NCBI RefSeq assembly: GCF_018402695.1 | Contig: NZ_JAGYIM010000025.1 | Location: forward strand, 62,001 to 126,000 | Source: Arsukibacterium sp. | GTDB taxonomy: Bacteria > Pseudomonadota > Gammaproteobacteria > Enterobacterales > Alteromonadaceae | DNA: 64,000 nucleotides | Direction of reading: 5' to 3' | Shown here: positions 29,860 to 42,115 of the stretch, piece after piece | Layout of the letters: the number at the start of each line of letters is the position of its first letter | Position numbering within the stretch: the first letter of the stretch is position 1 | Translations under genes and position numbers: made by a program | Notes under the pieces: generated by a model | Told to the model about the DNA's origin: nothing | The model's database searches: none | The model's input: the letters and a program-made list of their open reading frames with translations, nothing else

Positions 29860-30961
29860 TTCTGACCAGACGCTCGGTAGCGCGGGGCAGCAAATTAGCG
29901 GCCTGCCAGCTTTTACGTTTTTGTTGCGCGAGCGCCCAGTCGATATGTTCTGCAACCAGAACTGAACTATTCACTCTTGCATGCTGCAAAGCATTAATAA
30001 TTTCACTTTGATATGGGGCATTGCCCAGTGCCACCGCGATATTGCGTTGCCAGCGTTCAAAGCCGATGCGCCGGATAGCGCTGCCTTCGGTCAAGCGTAA
30101 AAAGGTCGGCTCATCCCAGGCAAACAGCTGCAGTAAATCCTGATCCTGCCACTGTGGCCGGCGCTGAAAATCACTTTCTATACTTAGTGGGGTTTCACGG
30201 TTTTCCGGGCAAACCAGCTGGCAATCATCACAGCCATAAATCCGGTTGCCAATTAATGGTCGCAATTCTTTTGGAATGGCCGTTTTTAATTCGATGGTTA
30301 AATACGAAATACAGCGACGACCGTCAACAATATAAGGCGCGACAATAGCGCCAGTCGGGCAACTGGTGATGCAGGCAACACAGCTACCGCAATCACCATT
30401 ATGGGGTTCGTCGACGGGCAGCGGGATATCAACCAGTAATTCGCCCAGGAAAAACCAGGAACCGCCGCCGTGGTTAAGCAGCAAGCTGTGCTTGCCGACC
30501 CAGCCCAGCCCAGCCCGCTGGGCCAACGGGCGCTCCAGAACAGGGGCTGAGTCGACAAAAGGCCGGAAACTCAGCTCGGGGAGTTGGTTACGGATTTTAT
30601 TGGCCAGTTGTTTCAGCCGGTTACGAACCAGCTTGTGATAGTCACGGCCCAGGGCATAACGACTGATATAAGCTTTGGCTGGATCAGCCAGGTTGGTGGC
30701 AAAGCCGGCTTTTGCTGGCAGGTAATCCATTCTGACACTGAGTACCCGCAATGTGCCGGGCAACAGCTCAGCGGGGCGGGCCCGTAGCATGCCATGCTCG
30801 GCCATATATTGCATTTCGCCATGATAGCCTTGCTCCAGCCAGGCCTGAAGCTTTGGTTCTTCATTGCTTAAATCAGTGCCGGTGATGCCCAGCTGCTGAA
30901 AGCCCAGCTCCTGCGCCCACTGTTTTATCTGTGCAGCCAGTTGCTGGTAGTCGATTGCCAT
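29828..30961 (-). CDS. queG: Epoxyqueuosine reductase QueG
   Basis: Cobalamin- and Fe-S-dependent enzyme reducing epoxyqueuosine to queuosine in tRNA, the step after QueA. The 377-residue protein has ferredoxin-like cluster motifs CGSCVACITSCPTGAI and CDDCQLVCPENR, the LPGTLRVLSVRMDYLP region, and GLGWVGKHSLLLNHGGGSWFFLGELL. The C-terminal about 80 residues form helical repeats (with IRRIGFERWQRNIAVALGNAP). It lies divergent from tsaE as in E. coli, but the nnr gene that normally sits between them is absent. Confidence 0.95.
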   Translation of the reverse strand: MAIDYQQLAAQIKQWAQELGFQQLGITGTDLSNEEPKLQAWLEQGYHGEMQYMAEHGMLRARPAELLPGTLRVLSVRMDYLPAKAGFATNLADPAKAYISRYALGRDYHKLVRNRLKQLANKIRNQLPELSFRPFVDSAPVLERPLAQRAGLGWVGKHSLLLNHGGGSWFFLGELLVDIPLPVDEPHNGDCGSCVACITSCPTGAIVAPYIVDGRRCISYLTIELKTAIPKELRPLIGNRIYGCDDCQLVCPENRETPLSIESDFQRRPQWQDQDLLQLFAWDEPTFLRLTEGSAIRRIGFERWQRNIAVALGNAPYQSEIINALQHARVNSSVLVAEHIDWALAQQKRKSWQAANLLPRATERLVRIIQKGLPRDA

Positions 30962-31181
30962 AGCGGATAGTTCCAGACGATGTCATTAGCATAAAAACCA
31001 GCAGTACTTTACCATAGCGTTTTAGTAGCCGGGAACCGGATATTCATTTCCGGGTCAGAGTGTTCAGGTAATACTGCCAGGCAATCAGCAGTTTTGCTGG
31101 CCGGCCTTCGCCATAGTTTGTTAACATAACGGGATAAGTGGCGACCCCGTTCGCTAAATGCATTTAATTATCAGAGGTAAT

Positions 31182-31691
31182 GTGGCAACTGAATCTTTAA
31201 CTAAGCACGCCAGCGAACCGGCAGCCGATGTCACAACTGTACTGGCAGACGAAGCCGCCACCCTGAAATGGGCGGCCCGGCTAGCGCGCTATTTACAAGG
31301 CGGGCAGGTTATTTTTTTACATGGTAGTCTGGGCGCAGGTAAAACCACGTTTTGCCGGGGGATATTACAGGCGCTGGGTCATCAGGGCAATGTTAAGAGC
31401 CCGACTTACACTTTAGTTGAACCCTACCAGCTGACCACGCTAATAGTGTATCACTTTGATTTGTACCGGCTGGCTGATCCTGAAGAACTGGAGTTTATGG
31501 GGATCCGTGACTATTTTAATGACCAGAGCCTTTGTCTGCTGGAATGGCCTGAGCAAGGCCAGGGTTATTTACCTGAACCGGATCTCGACATACACTTAAG
31601 TTATCTTGATACCCAGCGACAGGTTGTTATTCGTGCTGGCACTGCTGTGGGCCGAGCCATAATAGATGCTATAAGAGATGATGAAAAATAA
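31182..31691 (+). CDS. tsaE: tRNA threonylcarbamoyladenosine synthesis ATPase TsaE
   Basis: ATPase of the TsaBDE complex that makes t6A-37 in ANN-decoding tRNAs. Walker A is [37 protein letters not shown] and the LLEWPEQG motif follow. I prefer GTG 31182 behind AGAGG (31173-31177), giving 169 residues; ATG 31158 lacks a ribosome site. The extra about 20 N-terminal residues and the C-terminal [12 protein letters not shown] make it a little longer than E. coli TsaE. It overlaps amiB by 14 bases. The 220 bases upstream hold no trace of nnr that I can recognise. Confidence 0.92.
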   Translation: MATESLTKHASEPAADVTTVLADEAATLKWAARLARYLQGGQVIFLHGSLGAGKTTFCRGILQALGHQGNVKSPTYTLVEPYQLTTLIVYHFDLYRLADPEELEFMGIRDYFNDQSLCLLEWPEQGQGYLPEPDLDIHLSYLDTQRQVVIRAGTAVGRAIIDAIRDDEK

Positions 31692-32985
31692 TAATAAATT
31701 TCTTAGCTGCGCCAGTTTAACCATTTTGTGGTTTTTTTCAGCGTTGAGTTTTGCCAGTAATCAGGTGCAAAGTATCCGGATCTGGCCATCACCAGACAAT
31801 ACCCGGGTGGTTTTGGATCTATCGGCTGCACCACAATACAAAAGTTTTAGCCTGGACAATCCGGACCGGCTGGTTATTGATCTGAGCAACATTGCCGGTG
31901 ACAAAGCACTACCGAAAATAGCGGGTGATTCGCAGCTGATCAAGGCCATTCGCAGCAGCGGCGATAATACCAGTATGCGTATTGTGCTGGATTTAACCAG
32001 CAAAGTTAAACCCACGGTGTTTGCGCTGACCCCTACCGCCCCCTATGGCCACCGGCTGGTAATTGATTTACCCGACCAGCAACGCACCGAGAGTCGACCG
32101 CCACCGAGTATCCGGGCGGCGCGGGATATTATTATTGCCATAGATGCAGGCCACGGTGGCGAAGACCCAGGTTCGATTGGCCCCAGTGGTATTTACGAAA
32201 AAAATCTGACTTTACCTATAGCCAACCGCCTGGCAGCACTCATTAATAAAGAACCCGGAATGCGGGCCGTGATGGTGCGCACCGGCGATTATTTTATTCA
32301 TGTTAACCGTCGCACTGAAGTTGCCCGGGGCCAGCAAGCAGACTTACTGGTATCAATTCACGCCGATGCGTTTACCTCACCACAGCCAAAAGGCGCATCG
32401 GTATGGGTGTTATCGTTACGGCGGGCCACCACTGAGGTGGGGCGGATGCTGGAGCAAACTGAACGCCACTCTGAGTTGCTTGGTGGCGTGGCGGAAATTA
32501 TCCGGGATTCAGCCAATGAACGCTATCTGGCGCAAACCGTGCTGGACTTATCGATGAATCACTCGATGGTTACCGCTTATCAGGCGGCTAATCAGGTGCT
32601 TGCCGAGCTAGGCAAGATAACCTCACTGCATCAGGCAAAACCGCAGGCCGCCAGTTTGGGGGTGTTAAAATCACCCGATATTCCGTCTATTCTGGTTGAG
32701 GTGGGTTTTATCTCTAACCCGAAAGAGGAACAGCAACTAAAGTCGGCCAATCATCAAACCCGCTTAGCGCAATCATTGCATCAGGCGTTGAAACGGCATT
32801 TTCAACTGGCGCCACCGGCAGACTCATTGTTTGCTCAACAACGGGCCCGTGAGCATAAGGTTCAGGCGGGGGAGTCTTTATCGTTACTGGCTCAGCGCTA
32901 TGATGTGTCAGTGGATGCCTTGCGTAGCCACAACCAGTTAGCCAGTGACAGTATCCGGATTGGTCAGGTATTGCGGATCCCCTGA
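31678..32985 (+). CDS. amiB: N-acetylmuramoyl-L-alanine amidase AmiB/AmiC type with LysM
   Basis: Periplasmic zinc amidase that splits septal peptidoglycan. Order: signal peptide (to about residue 26), AMIN domain (about 28-135, [20 protein letters not shown]), amidase_3 catalytic domain (about 155-380: [16 protein letters not shown] with zinc His, [10 protein letters not shown] with zinc Glu, VSIHADAF with zinc His, [11 protein letters not shown] with catalytic Glu), and one LysM repeat at the C-terminus ([19 protein letters not shown]). The gene overlaps tsaE by 14 bases and is two bases from mutL, a conserved operon arrangement. Confidence 0.95.
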   Translation: MMKNNNKFLSCASLTILWFFSALSFASNQVQSIRIWPSPDNTRVVLDLSAAPQYKSFSLDNPDRLVIDLSNIAGDKALPKIAGDSQLIKAIRSSGDNTSMRIVLDLTSKVKPTVFALTPTAPYGHRLVIDLPDQQRTESRPPPSIRAARDIIIAIDAGHGGEDPGSIGPSGIYEKNLTLPIANRLAALINKEPGMRAVMVRTGDYFIHVNRRTEVARGQQADLLVSIHADAFTSPQPKGASVWVLSLRRATTEVGRMLEQTERHSELLGGVAEIIRDSANERYLAQTVLDLSMNHSMVTAYQAANQVLAELGKITSLHQAKPQAASLGVLKSPDIPSILVEVGFISNPKEEQQLKSANHQTRLAQSLHQALKRHFQLAPPADSLFAQQRAREHKVQAGESLSLLAQRYDVSVDALRSHNQLASDSIRIGQVLRIP

Positions 32986-32987
32986 CT

Positions 32988-34721
32988 ATGGCTATTAAAA
33001 TCCTGCCGCCACAACTGGCGAATCAGATTGCCGCCGGAGAAGTGGTTGAAAGGCCTGCCTCGGTGGTAAAAGAGCTGGTTGAGAACAGCCTCGATGCCGG
33101 TGCCAGCCAGATTGATATTGATATTGAGAAAGGCGGCAGCAAGCTTATCCGGATCCGTGATAATGGCGCGGGTATTGCCGAGCAGGAGCTGGTATTAGCG
33201 CTAAGCCGGCATGCCACCAGTAAAATCAGTGATTTGGACGACCTGGCACAGATAAGCAGTCTGGGTTTCAGGGGCGAAGCCTTAGCGAGTATCAGCTCGG
33301 TAGCGCGTCTGACCTTGACCTCGAAACCTGCCGGGCAAGCTGCAGCCTGGCAAGCGCAGGCAGAAGGCCGCGATATGGCGGTGACGGTAAAACCTGCCGC
33401 CCACCCTGACGGCACCAGTATTGAAGTCGTTGACTTATTTTTTAATACCCCGGCCCGGCGCAAATTTTTGCGCACGGATAAAACCGAATTCAGCCATATC
33501 GATGAGTTAATAAAGCGTTTAGCGCTAAGCAGGTTTGATGTCAGCTGGCAATTAAACCACAATGGTCAGAGCGTGCGCCGGCTGCCGCTGGCAACGTCGG
33601 ACAATGCGCGCCAGAAACGGGTCGCTATGCTTTGTGGCCGGGCTTTTGCTGAGCAGGCTGCCTATATTGAAAACAGCTACGGCGCATTGAAACTAAGCGG
33701 TTGGATCCTGGCACCGCAGGCATGTCAGAGTCAACCTGGCTGTCAGTACAGTTACGTTAATGGTCGGATGATGCGCGATAAATTGCTTAATCACGCTATC
33801 CGGCAAGCTTATGGTGAACGACTTACTGCAGAGCAGCAGCCGGGTTTTGTGCTGTATCTGCAGATAGCACCGGCAGAAGTCGATGTTAATGTTCATCCGG
33901 CAAAGCACGAAGTGCGTTTTCATCAGGCGCGGCTGGTACATGATTTTGTAGTAAGCGCCCTGACTGATGCGCTAAATCAGTTAACCGATGAGCTCGCCAT
34001 CCCACAGCAACAGGTCGCAGACACTGCGCCTGCGTATCAGCGGGCTGATGGTGCAAGAAGGGCTGGCGGCCAGCAATGGTCACCACCAGCCAACAGCCGA
34101 CCGGCAGTTAGCGCAGCTGCTAAAGCTGACAAGCGAGGCATACGGCAAACGCATCAGCAACTGCAGTATATGCAGGAACAGTTCACGGCGGCGAGTAAAG
34201 AGACAACAGCGGTTGCTGAGCCGCCAGTGATTATGTTGCCTGCAGACAAAGGCTTTGCCGTTGCTCAGGGGGCTGATGGCCTGGTGCTGCTGGATTTAGC
34301 AGCCAGCGTAGCACCACTTTGGCTTGCCGATAGCAATAAAGTACCGTTATTGCTGCCACTGCGTTTACAGCTTAGCAATGATGAAAAGCAGCAGATGCTG
34401 GCAGCAGCAACTACGCTGCAACAGTTGGGGTTTGATATTTTATTACAGGACAATACTGCGATAGTCAGAGCTGTAGCGCCCTGGCTACGGTCAACGCCTC
34501 TTAGTCAATGGTTACTGCAAGCATTACCCTTGTTACAGCCAGCAAAAAATACTGCCAGCAGCCAGACGATTTTGTCTATGCTACTTTCATCGGGTTGGCT
34601 CAGTGCTACCACCCTGATAAACTATTTCGCGCCAATGTTAACGGACAGCAAAAACTGGCGGGCAGTGCCACTGGATTTAAGTCTCAGCGTTAAGGCACTC
34701 GGCCAGCAAGGGCAACTATGA
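32988..34721 (+). CDS. mutL: DNA mismatch repair protein MutL
   Basis: GHKL ATPase that couples MutS to downstream repair nucleases. The N-terminal ATPase has [56 protein letters not shown] and [27 protein letters not shown] closes the N-domain at about residue 310. A Gln/Ala-rich linker (about 335-410) leads to the C-terminal dimerisation domain. The DQHAxxE endonuclease motif is not seen, consistent with MutH-dependent repair. At 577 residues it is slightly short. Its stop overlaps miaA as ATGA. Confidence 0.95.
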   Translation: MAIKILPPQLANQIAAGEVVERPASVVKELVENSLDAGASQIDIDIEKGGSKLIRIRDNGAGIAEQELVLALSRHATSKISDLDDLAQISSLGFRGEALASISSVARLTLTSKPAGQAAAWQAQAEGRDMAVTVKPAAHPDGTSIEVVDLFFNTPARRKFLRTDKTEFSHIDELIKRLALSRFDVSWQLNHNGQSVRRLPLATSDNARQKRVAMLCGRAFAEQAAYIENSYGALKLSGWILAPQACQSQPGCQYSYVNGRMMRDKLLNHAIRQAYGERLTAEQQPGFVLYLQIAPAEVDVNVHPAKHEVRFHQARLVHDFVVSALTDALNQLTDELAIPQQQVADTAPAYQRADGARRAGGQQWSPPANSRPAVSAAAKADKRGIRQTHQQLQYMQEQFTAASKETTAVAEPPVIMLPADKGFAVAQGADGLVLLDLAASVAPLWLADSNKVPLLLPLRLQLSNDEKQQMLAAATTLQQLGFDILLQDNTAIVRAVAPWLRSTPLSQWLLQALPLLQPAKNTASSQTILSMLLSSGWLSATTLINYFAPMLTDSKNWRAVPLDLSLSVKALGQQGQL

Positions 34722-35644
34722 GCAGCGCCATTCCTGTTATTTTTATAATGGGCCCGACGGCATCGGGTAAAACTGCCCTGGCGATGGAGTTGCTTGAATA
34801 TCTTCCGGCAGAACTTATCAGTGTCGACAGTGCACTGATATATCGTGGCATGGATATCGGCACGGCTAAACCCAGTAAAGAAGAACTAGTCCGGGCACCG
34901 CATCATTTATTGGACATCCTGGACCCCGCACAAAGTTACTCGGCAGCAGATTTCCGAGACGATGCACTGCGCTTAATTAGTGAGATTCAGCGGCGCGGCA
35001 AGATACCAATACTGGTTGGTGGCACCATGTTGTATTTTAAAGCATTGCTGGAGGGCATATCACCGTTGCCGGCAGCCGACAGTGCTATCAGAGCGGCGTT
35101 AGAGGCAGAAGCTGTTGCTGTGGGCTGGCCAGCAATGCACCAGCAATTACAGCATATTGATCCGGTTGCGGCTGCACGTATTCATCCGAATGACCCGCAG
35201 CGGATAAACCGCGCGCTCGAGGTTTACCGGCTTACCGGCAAAACCATGACAGAATTAACTGTGCAAAAAGGGGAACCTTTTCCGTTTAAAGTACACCAAT
35301 TTGCCATTGCGCCAACTGATCGTGCGCAGCTGCATCAACGTATTGCTGACAGGTTTCAGCTGATGCTGGCAAACGGTTTTGAGCAGGAAGTCATCCGGTT
35401 GAAAAACCTGCCACAATTGCATGCGGATTTGCCGGCAATGCGTTGTGTCGGCTACCGACAAGTTTGGCAGTATCTGGATGGCGAGTTTAGCTACGATGAA
35501 ATGATAGCAAAAGGCATTGCAGCAACCCGGCAGCTGGCGAAGCGGCAGTTGACTTGGTTGCGCGGCTGGCCAGATGTAATCTGGTTAAAAAGTGAAGCAG
35601 AACCGGCTGAAAACTTGCAAGCGGTACTTTCTTCGCTAAGCTAA
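34718..35644 (+). CDS. miaA: tRNA dimethylallyltransferase MiaA
   Basis: Adds a dimethylallyl group to N6 of A37 in UNN-decoding tRNAs. The 308-residue protein has the P-loop [73 protein letters not shown] and [16 protein letters not shown]. Starts at ATG 34718 inside the ATGA overlap with mutL, so translation is likely coupled. hfq follows 91 bases later, with a heat-shock-type promoter in the gap. Confidence 0.96.
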   Translation: MSSAIPVIFIMGPTASGKTALAMELLEYLPAELISVDSALIYRGMDIGTAKPSKEELVRAPHHLLDILDPAQSYSAADFRDDALRLISEIQRRGKIPILVGGTMLYFKALLEGISPLPAADSAIRAALEAEAVAVGWPAMHQQLQHIDPVAAARIHPNDPQRINRALEVYRLTGKTMTELTVQKGEPFPFKVHQFAIAPTDRAQLHQRIADRFQLMLANGFEQEVIRLKNLPQLHADLPAMRCVGYRQVWQYLDGEFSYDEMIAKGIAATRQLAKRQLTWLRGWPDVIWLKSEAEPAENLQAVLSSLS

Positions 35645-35675
35645 ATAAGATGGAAAAAAAAGTTAGCTTTAACAA

Positions 35676-35703
35676 CTTGAAATAAAAAAAATAATACCTA
35701 TAT
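35676..35703 (+). promoter_or_regulatory. Sigma-32-like promoter for hfq-hflXKC
   Basis: An exact -35 CTTGAAA (35676-35682) is followed 13 bases later by ACCTATAT (35696-35703), which fits the sigma-32 -10 consensus CCCCATNT at five of seven defined positions. It lies 32 bases before the hfq ATG, in an otherwise A-rich gap. In E. coli, hfq is also served by heat-shock promoters in the miaA region, which supports the reading. Confidence 0.55.
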
Positions 35704-35735
35704 ACAGCTCACTAATAAAAAAAGGAAAGCGGCAC

Positions 35736-35999
35736 ATGGCAAAGGGCCAATCTTTACAGGATCCATTTTTAAACACCTTAAGACGAGAGCGTATTCCGGT
35801 CTCTATTTATCTGGTGAATGGAATTAAACTTCAGGGGCAGATTGAATCCTTTGATCAATTCGTCATTTTGCTGAAAAATACCGTAAGCCAGATGGTTTAC
35901 AAGCATGCTATTTCCACGGTTGTGCCAGCGCGTGCGGTCAATACTATGGTGAGCCATGGTGCCGGCCAGAGCGACAGCGAAGGCGAGGACGTGGAATAA
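35736..35999 (+). CDS. hfq: RNA chaperone Hfq
   Basis: An 87-residue hexameric Sm-like protein that pairs small RNAs with mRNAs. The Sm core is nearly invariant: [38 protein letters not shown], and [13 protein letters not shown] with the Sm2 Tyr-Lys-His. The C-terminal tail is only about 20 residues and acidic (SDSEGEDVE), shorter than the E. coli tail. Ribosome site AAAGGAAAG before ATG 35736. Confidence 0.98.
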   Translation: MAKGQSLQDPFLNTLRRERIPVSIYLVNGIKLQGQIESFDQFVILLKNTVSQMVYKHAISTVVPARAVNTMVSHGAGQSDSEGEDVE

Positions 36000-36017
36000 C
36001 GCCAGGAGCATTAGCGC

Positions 36018-37313
36018 TTGTTTGATTTAGCCGAGCTTGCAGAACAAGCCATTCTGGTTCATGTAAACTTTCCGCAAGAACATAGCAACGAAGATTTGCA
36101 GGAGCTTACCATGTTGGTAGCTTCTGCAAATGTGACGGCAATGCACACTGTTACGGCTAACCGCCGCGCACCGGATACGCGGTTGTTTGTCGGTTCCGGC
36201 AAAGCACAGGAAATCAAAGATGCCGTCGAGCAGTTTGCGGCAACGGTGGTTATTTTTAACCACATTCTGAGCCCCAGCCAAACCCGCAATCTCGAGCAGC
36301 TGCTCCAGGCCAGAGTGATTGACCGTACCACCCTTATCCTCGATATTTTTGCCCAGCGCGCCCGCACCTATGAGGGTAAGTTGCAGGTTGAGCTTGCCCA
36401 GTTGCAGCATCTGGCATCACGTCTGGTCCGTGGCTGGGACAATGCCGAGCGACAAAAAGGTGGCATTGGTTTAAGGGGGCCTGGTGAAACCCGGCTTGAG
36501 ACAGACCGGCGGTTATTGCGGGAACGGGTAAAGGCGTTACTGCAGCGGCTGGATAAAATTGGTCTGCAGCGTGAACAGGGCCGAAAGTCTCGGCAACGTA
36601 GCGCGACACCCGTTGTATCAATTGTGGGTTATACCAACGCAGGAAAATCGACCCTATTTAACCGGTTGACGGCAGCCAGTGTGTACGCAGCGGACCAACT
36701 TTTTGCTACCCTTGACCCAACACTACGTCAGGTTAAGCTGGATAATTTCGGGCCAATCGTCCTGGCTGACACCGTTGGATTTATCCGGCATTTACCGCAT
36801 AACCTGGTGGCGGCATTTAAATCGACATTGCAGGAAACCCGTGATGCTGATTTACAACTGCATGTTATTGACGGTGCCGACCCACGGAAAACGGAAAATA
36901 TTGCATCAGTCCAGCAAGTGTTAACAGATATTGACGCTGACGAGGTGTTGCAACTGCAGGTTTTTAATAAAGTAGATCAGATGGGCCAGTCTGCCCGTAT
37001 AGAATATGGTGATGATGGCCTGCCGCGCGCGGTATACCTGTCGGCATTAACCGGTGAGGGCATGGCATTGCTGCAGCAAGCTATTGCTGCGCTGTTATCC
37101 ACAGAGCACCTGCAGTTAAAGTTGGCCCTGCCGCCACATTGCGCTGCCTGGCGGGCGAAATTCCATGAGTTGCAGGTGATTAGCGCTGAACGTTTTGATG
37201 ACGAAGGGGTTTGCTTACTTGATATCAGGCTGTCCCTGGCACAATGGGCCCGGCTGTTAAAGCAAAGCGATGGTGAGTTGCAAAACTATATCGTCACAGC
37301 GCCTGTTATTTGA
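36018..37313 (+). CDS. hflX: Ribosome-rescue GTPase HflX
   Basis: A 431-residue GTPase that splits stalled ribosomes. It begins at TTG 36018 with CAGGAG nine bases upstream, giving MFDLAELAEQAILVHVNF, which aligns with the E. coli start. The N-terminal HflX domain has FVGSGKAQEI and LEQLLQARVIDRTTLILDIFAQRARTYEGK-type sequence; GGIGLRGPGETRLETDRR leads into the G domain with VSIVGYTNAGKSTLFNRL, DTVGFIRHLP and NKVD. C-terminal domain is about 75 residues. Follows hfq by 18 bases. Confidence 0.95.
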   Translation: MFDLAELAEQAILVHVNFPQEHSNEDLQELTMLVASANVTAMHTVTANRRAPDTRLFVGSGKAQEIKDAVEQFAATVVIFNHILSPSQTRNLEQLLQARVIDRTTLILDIFAQRARTYEGKLQVELAQLQHLASRLVRGWDNAERQKGGIGLRGPGETRLETDRRLLRERVKALLQRLDKIGLQREQGRKSRQRSATPVVSIVGYTNAGKSTLFNRLTAASVYAADQLFATLDPTLRQVKLDNFGPIVLADTVGFIRHLPHNLVAAFKSTLQETRDADLQLHVIDGADPRKTENIASVQQVLTDIDADEVLQLQVFNKVDQMGQSARIEYGDDGLPRAVYLSALTGEGMALLQQAIAALLSTEHLQLKLALPPHCAAWRAKFHELQVISAERFDDEGVCLLDIRLSLAQWARLLKQSDGELQNYIVTAPVI

Positions 37314-37353
37314 TACATTAACCGTTAATTTATAACTTGAGATGGAGTTAAAC

Positions 37354-38496
37354 ATGGCTTGGAATGAGCCGGGTAACAATGGTAAGAATAACGACCCCTG
37401 GAAACAGGGCGGTCGTGACCAGGGTCCACCCGATTTAGATGAAGTATTCCGCAATTTTGGCAAGAAATTTGGCGGTATTTTCGGTGGTGGCAACAAGTCA
37501 TCAGGCAATGGTGCTTCAGCTGCGTTTATCCTGATCCTGGTTATTGCTGCTGTGGTTTGGGCGATAAGTGGTTTTTATACGATTAAAGATGCGGAGCGTG
37601 GTGTCATTCTGCGCTTTGGCCAGTATCACACAGAAGTGGGGGCCGGTATTCACTGGAAACCGACTTTTATTGATACGGTAACCCCGGTAAACGTGCAGGA
37701 AGTTAAATCGCTGCGCTCAGATGGCTTTATGCTGACTCAGGATCAAAATCTGGTTCGGGTTACCTTTGAGGTGCAGTACCGTATCTACAATGCCCGCGAC
37801 TATCTGTTCTCTGTGGTCGATGCTGATCGCAGTTTAGGTGAAGCTACCGACGCCGCCCTGCGTTTTGTTATTGGTCATTCGATTATGGATGATGTATTAA
37901 CCCGTGGCCGCGAAGTCGTTCGCCAGAATACCCGACAAGAGCTGGAGTCTATAATTGCGCCTTACAATATGGGGCTAAGTCTGGTTGATGTTAACTTCCG
38001 TGACGCGCGGCCACCTGAAGAAGTGCGTGATGCTTTCGATGACGCCATTAAAGCGCAGGAAGATCAGGAGCGGTTCGTGCAGGAAGCGCAGGCCTATGCG
38101 CGGGAAATTGAACCACGTGCCCGTGGTCAGGTTAACCGGGTAATGCAGGAAGCTGAAGCTTACAAGCAGCAAATAGTATTGAAAGCCCAGGGTGAAGTCG
38201 CCCGCTTTGAACAACTGTTACCAGAGTATCTGGCCGCACCGAAAGTTACCCGTGACCGTTTGTACCTTGAAACGATGGAATCGGTATACAGCAATACCTC
38301 AAAAGTGGTGGTCGATGTTAAGAATGGCAATAATATTATGTACTTACCATTGGATAAGCTGATGAACCAATCAGGTGGAAACAGCAGTAGTGGTAGTGCA
38401 AACCCGATGCCTCTGCCGGCTCGCAGCACTGATAATACTACGCCGCGGCAGCAGGATAGTTTGCGCAGTGGTTCAACGCGCAGCGGAAGGGGGTAA
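37354..38496 (+). CDS. hflK: FtsH modulator HflK
   Basis: SPFH-family membrane protein that with HflC surrounds the FtsH protease. The 380-residue protein has an N-terminal Gly/Asn/Trp-rich cytosolic part (AWNEPGNNGKNNDPW), one membrane helix (about residues 53-75), a periplasmic SPFH domain and a long coiled coil rich in Glu/Ala/Gln (about 225-300). The C-terminus is low complexity. ATG 37354 uses a GGAG site in ATGGAG; an ATG four codons earlier overlaps that site. Three bases separate it from hflC. Confidence 0.95.
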   Translation: MAWNEPGNNGKNNDPWKQGGRDQGPPDLDEVFRNFGKKFGGIFGGGNKSSGNGASAAFILILVIAAVVWAISGFYTIKDAERGVILRFGQYHTEVGAGIHWKPTFIDTVTPVNVQEVKSLRSDGFMLTQDQNLVRVTFEVQYRIYNARDYLFSVVDADRSLGEATDAALRFVIGHSIMDDVLTRGREVVRQNTRQELESIIAPYNMGLSLVDVNFRDARPPEEVRDAFDDAIKAQEDQERFVQEAQAYAREIEPRARGQVNRVMQEAEAYKQQIVLKAQGEVARFEQLLPEYLAAPKVTRDRLYLETMESVYSNTSKVVVDVKNGNNIMYLPLDKLMNQSGGNSSSGSANPMPLPARSTDNTTPRQQDSLRSGSTRSGRG

Positions 38497-38499
38497 GTT

Positions 38500-39381
38500 A
38501 TGAAGAATTTTATTATCGCTATTATAGTTGTGGTCGCTATTATCGTCGTTTCTGCGTTATTTGTGGTACCTGAGGGACAACGCGCTATTGTGACCCAGTT
38601 TGGAAAAATACAACGTGATGACGCTGGTCAGGTCGTGGTTTATGAGCCTGGTCTGCACCTGAAAATTCCGATGATTGAAATGGTGCGCAAACTGGACTCG
38701 CGGATCCAGACCCTGGATGACCAGCCTGATCGTTTTGTAACTGCCGAGAAGAAAGATTTATTGGTCGACAGCTATGTAAAATGGCGGATTAAGGATTTCG
38801 GCGCCTACTTTTTGTCGACAGGGGGTATAACCTCGCAAGCTGAAGTACTGTTAAAGCAGTACATTAATAACGGCCTGCGTACTGAGTTTGGTGCCCGTAC
38901 TATCCAGGAAATTGTTTCCGGTGAACGTACCCAGTTGATGGAAAGTGCGCTGTCTCAAGCCGGTGTAGCAGCCAACGAGCTGGGTATTGAGGTGATTGAT
39001 GTACGGGTTAAGCAAATTAACCTGCCGACAGAAGTCAGTAGTTCTATATTCGCCCGGATGGAAGCAGAACGGCACGCGGTAGCGCGGGAACATCGCTCTC
39101 GTGGTATGGAAGAGTCAGATATTATTCGCGCTGATGTCGATGCCCGGGTTACCGTGATGCTGGCTGATGCTGAACGTAACTCCCGTACTGTGCGTGGTCA
39201 GGGTGATGCCCAGGCAGCAAAAATTTATGCTGATGTGTATAACCGTAATGCCGAGTTCTATTCTTTCGTCCGTAGCCTGGAAGCCTATAAAAACAGCTTC
39301 AAAGATAAAGACGACATTATGGTAGTGCAGCCTGACAATGACTTCTTTAAATACATGAAGTCAGATAAAGTACAAAACTAG
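38500..39381 (+). CDS. hflC: FtsH modulator HflC
   Basis: A 293-residue partner of HflK. One N-terminal membrane helix (about residues 3-22, rich in Ile and Val) is followed by an SPFH domain (VVPEGQRAIVTQFGKI, GLHLKIPMIEMVRKLD) and a coiled-coil tail with EAERHAVAREHRSRGMEESD and RSLEAYKNSFKDKDDIMVV at the end. HflKC keeps FtsH from degrading some membrane proteins. A strong terminator follows, ending the tsaE-to-hflC run. Confidence 0.95.
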   Translation: MKNFIIAIIVVVAIIVVSALFVVPEGQRAIVTQFGKIQRDDAGQVVVYEPGLHLKIPMIEMVRKLDSRIQTLDDQPDRFVTAEKKDLLVDSYVKWRIKDFGAYFLSTGGITSQAEVLLKQYINNGLRTEFGARTIQEIVSGERTQLMESALSQAGVAANELGIEVIDVRVKQINLPTEVSSSIFARMEAERHAVAREHRSRGMEESDIIRADVDARVTVMLADAERNSRTVRGQGDAQAAKIYADVYNRNAEFYSFVRSLEAYKNSFKDKDDIMVVQPDNDFFKYMKSDKVQN

Positions 39382-39395
39382 TACATATCACCAGT

Positions 39396-39424
39396 AAAAA
39401 AAGGCCCTGACGGGCCTTTTTTGT
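39396..39424 (+). terminator. Intrinsic terminator after hflC
   Basis: Stem AAAAAAGGCCC (39397-39407), loop TGAC, GGGCCTTTTTT (39412-39422). Confidence 0.93.
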
Positions 39425-39463
39425 CTGACTAATTTTGCTTCAGCAAGGTGTAGCGGAGGCCCT

Positions 39464-42039
<2,576 letters not shown>

Positions 42040-42046
42040 CCCACTC

Positions 42047-42086
42047 GTATAAAAAAACGCTGCCATTTGGTGGCGTTTTTTTATAC
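42047..42086 (+). terminator. Intrinsic terminator after purA
   Basis: Perfect 14-base arms GTATAAAAAAACGC (42047-42060) and GCGTTTTTTTATAC (42073-42086) with a 12-base loop that can itself pair partly. Symmetrical A and T tracts would allow action on either strand. Confidence 0.92.
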
Positions 42087-42115
42087 GCTGTAGCTATGAT
42101 GGTTGGAGGTATCTG

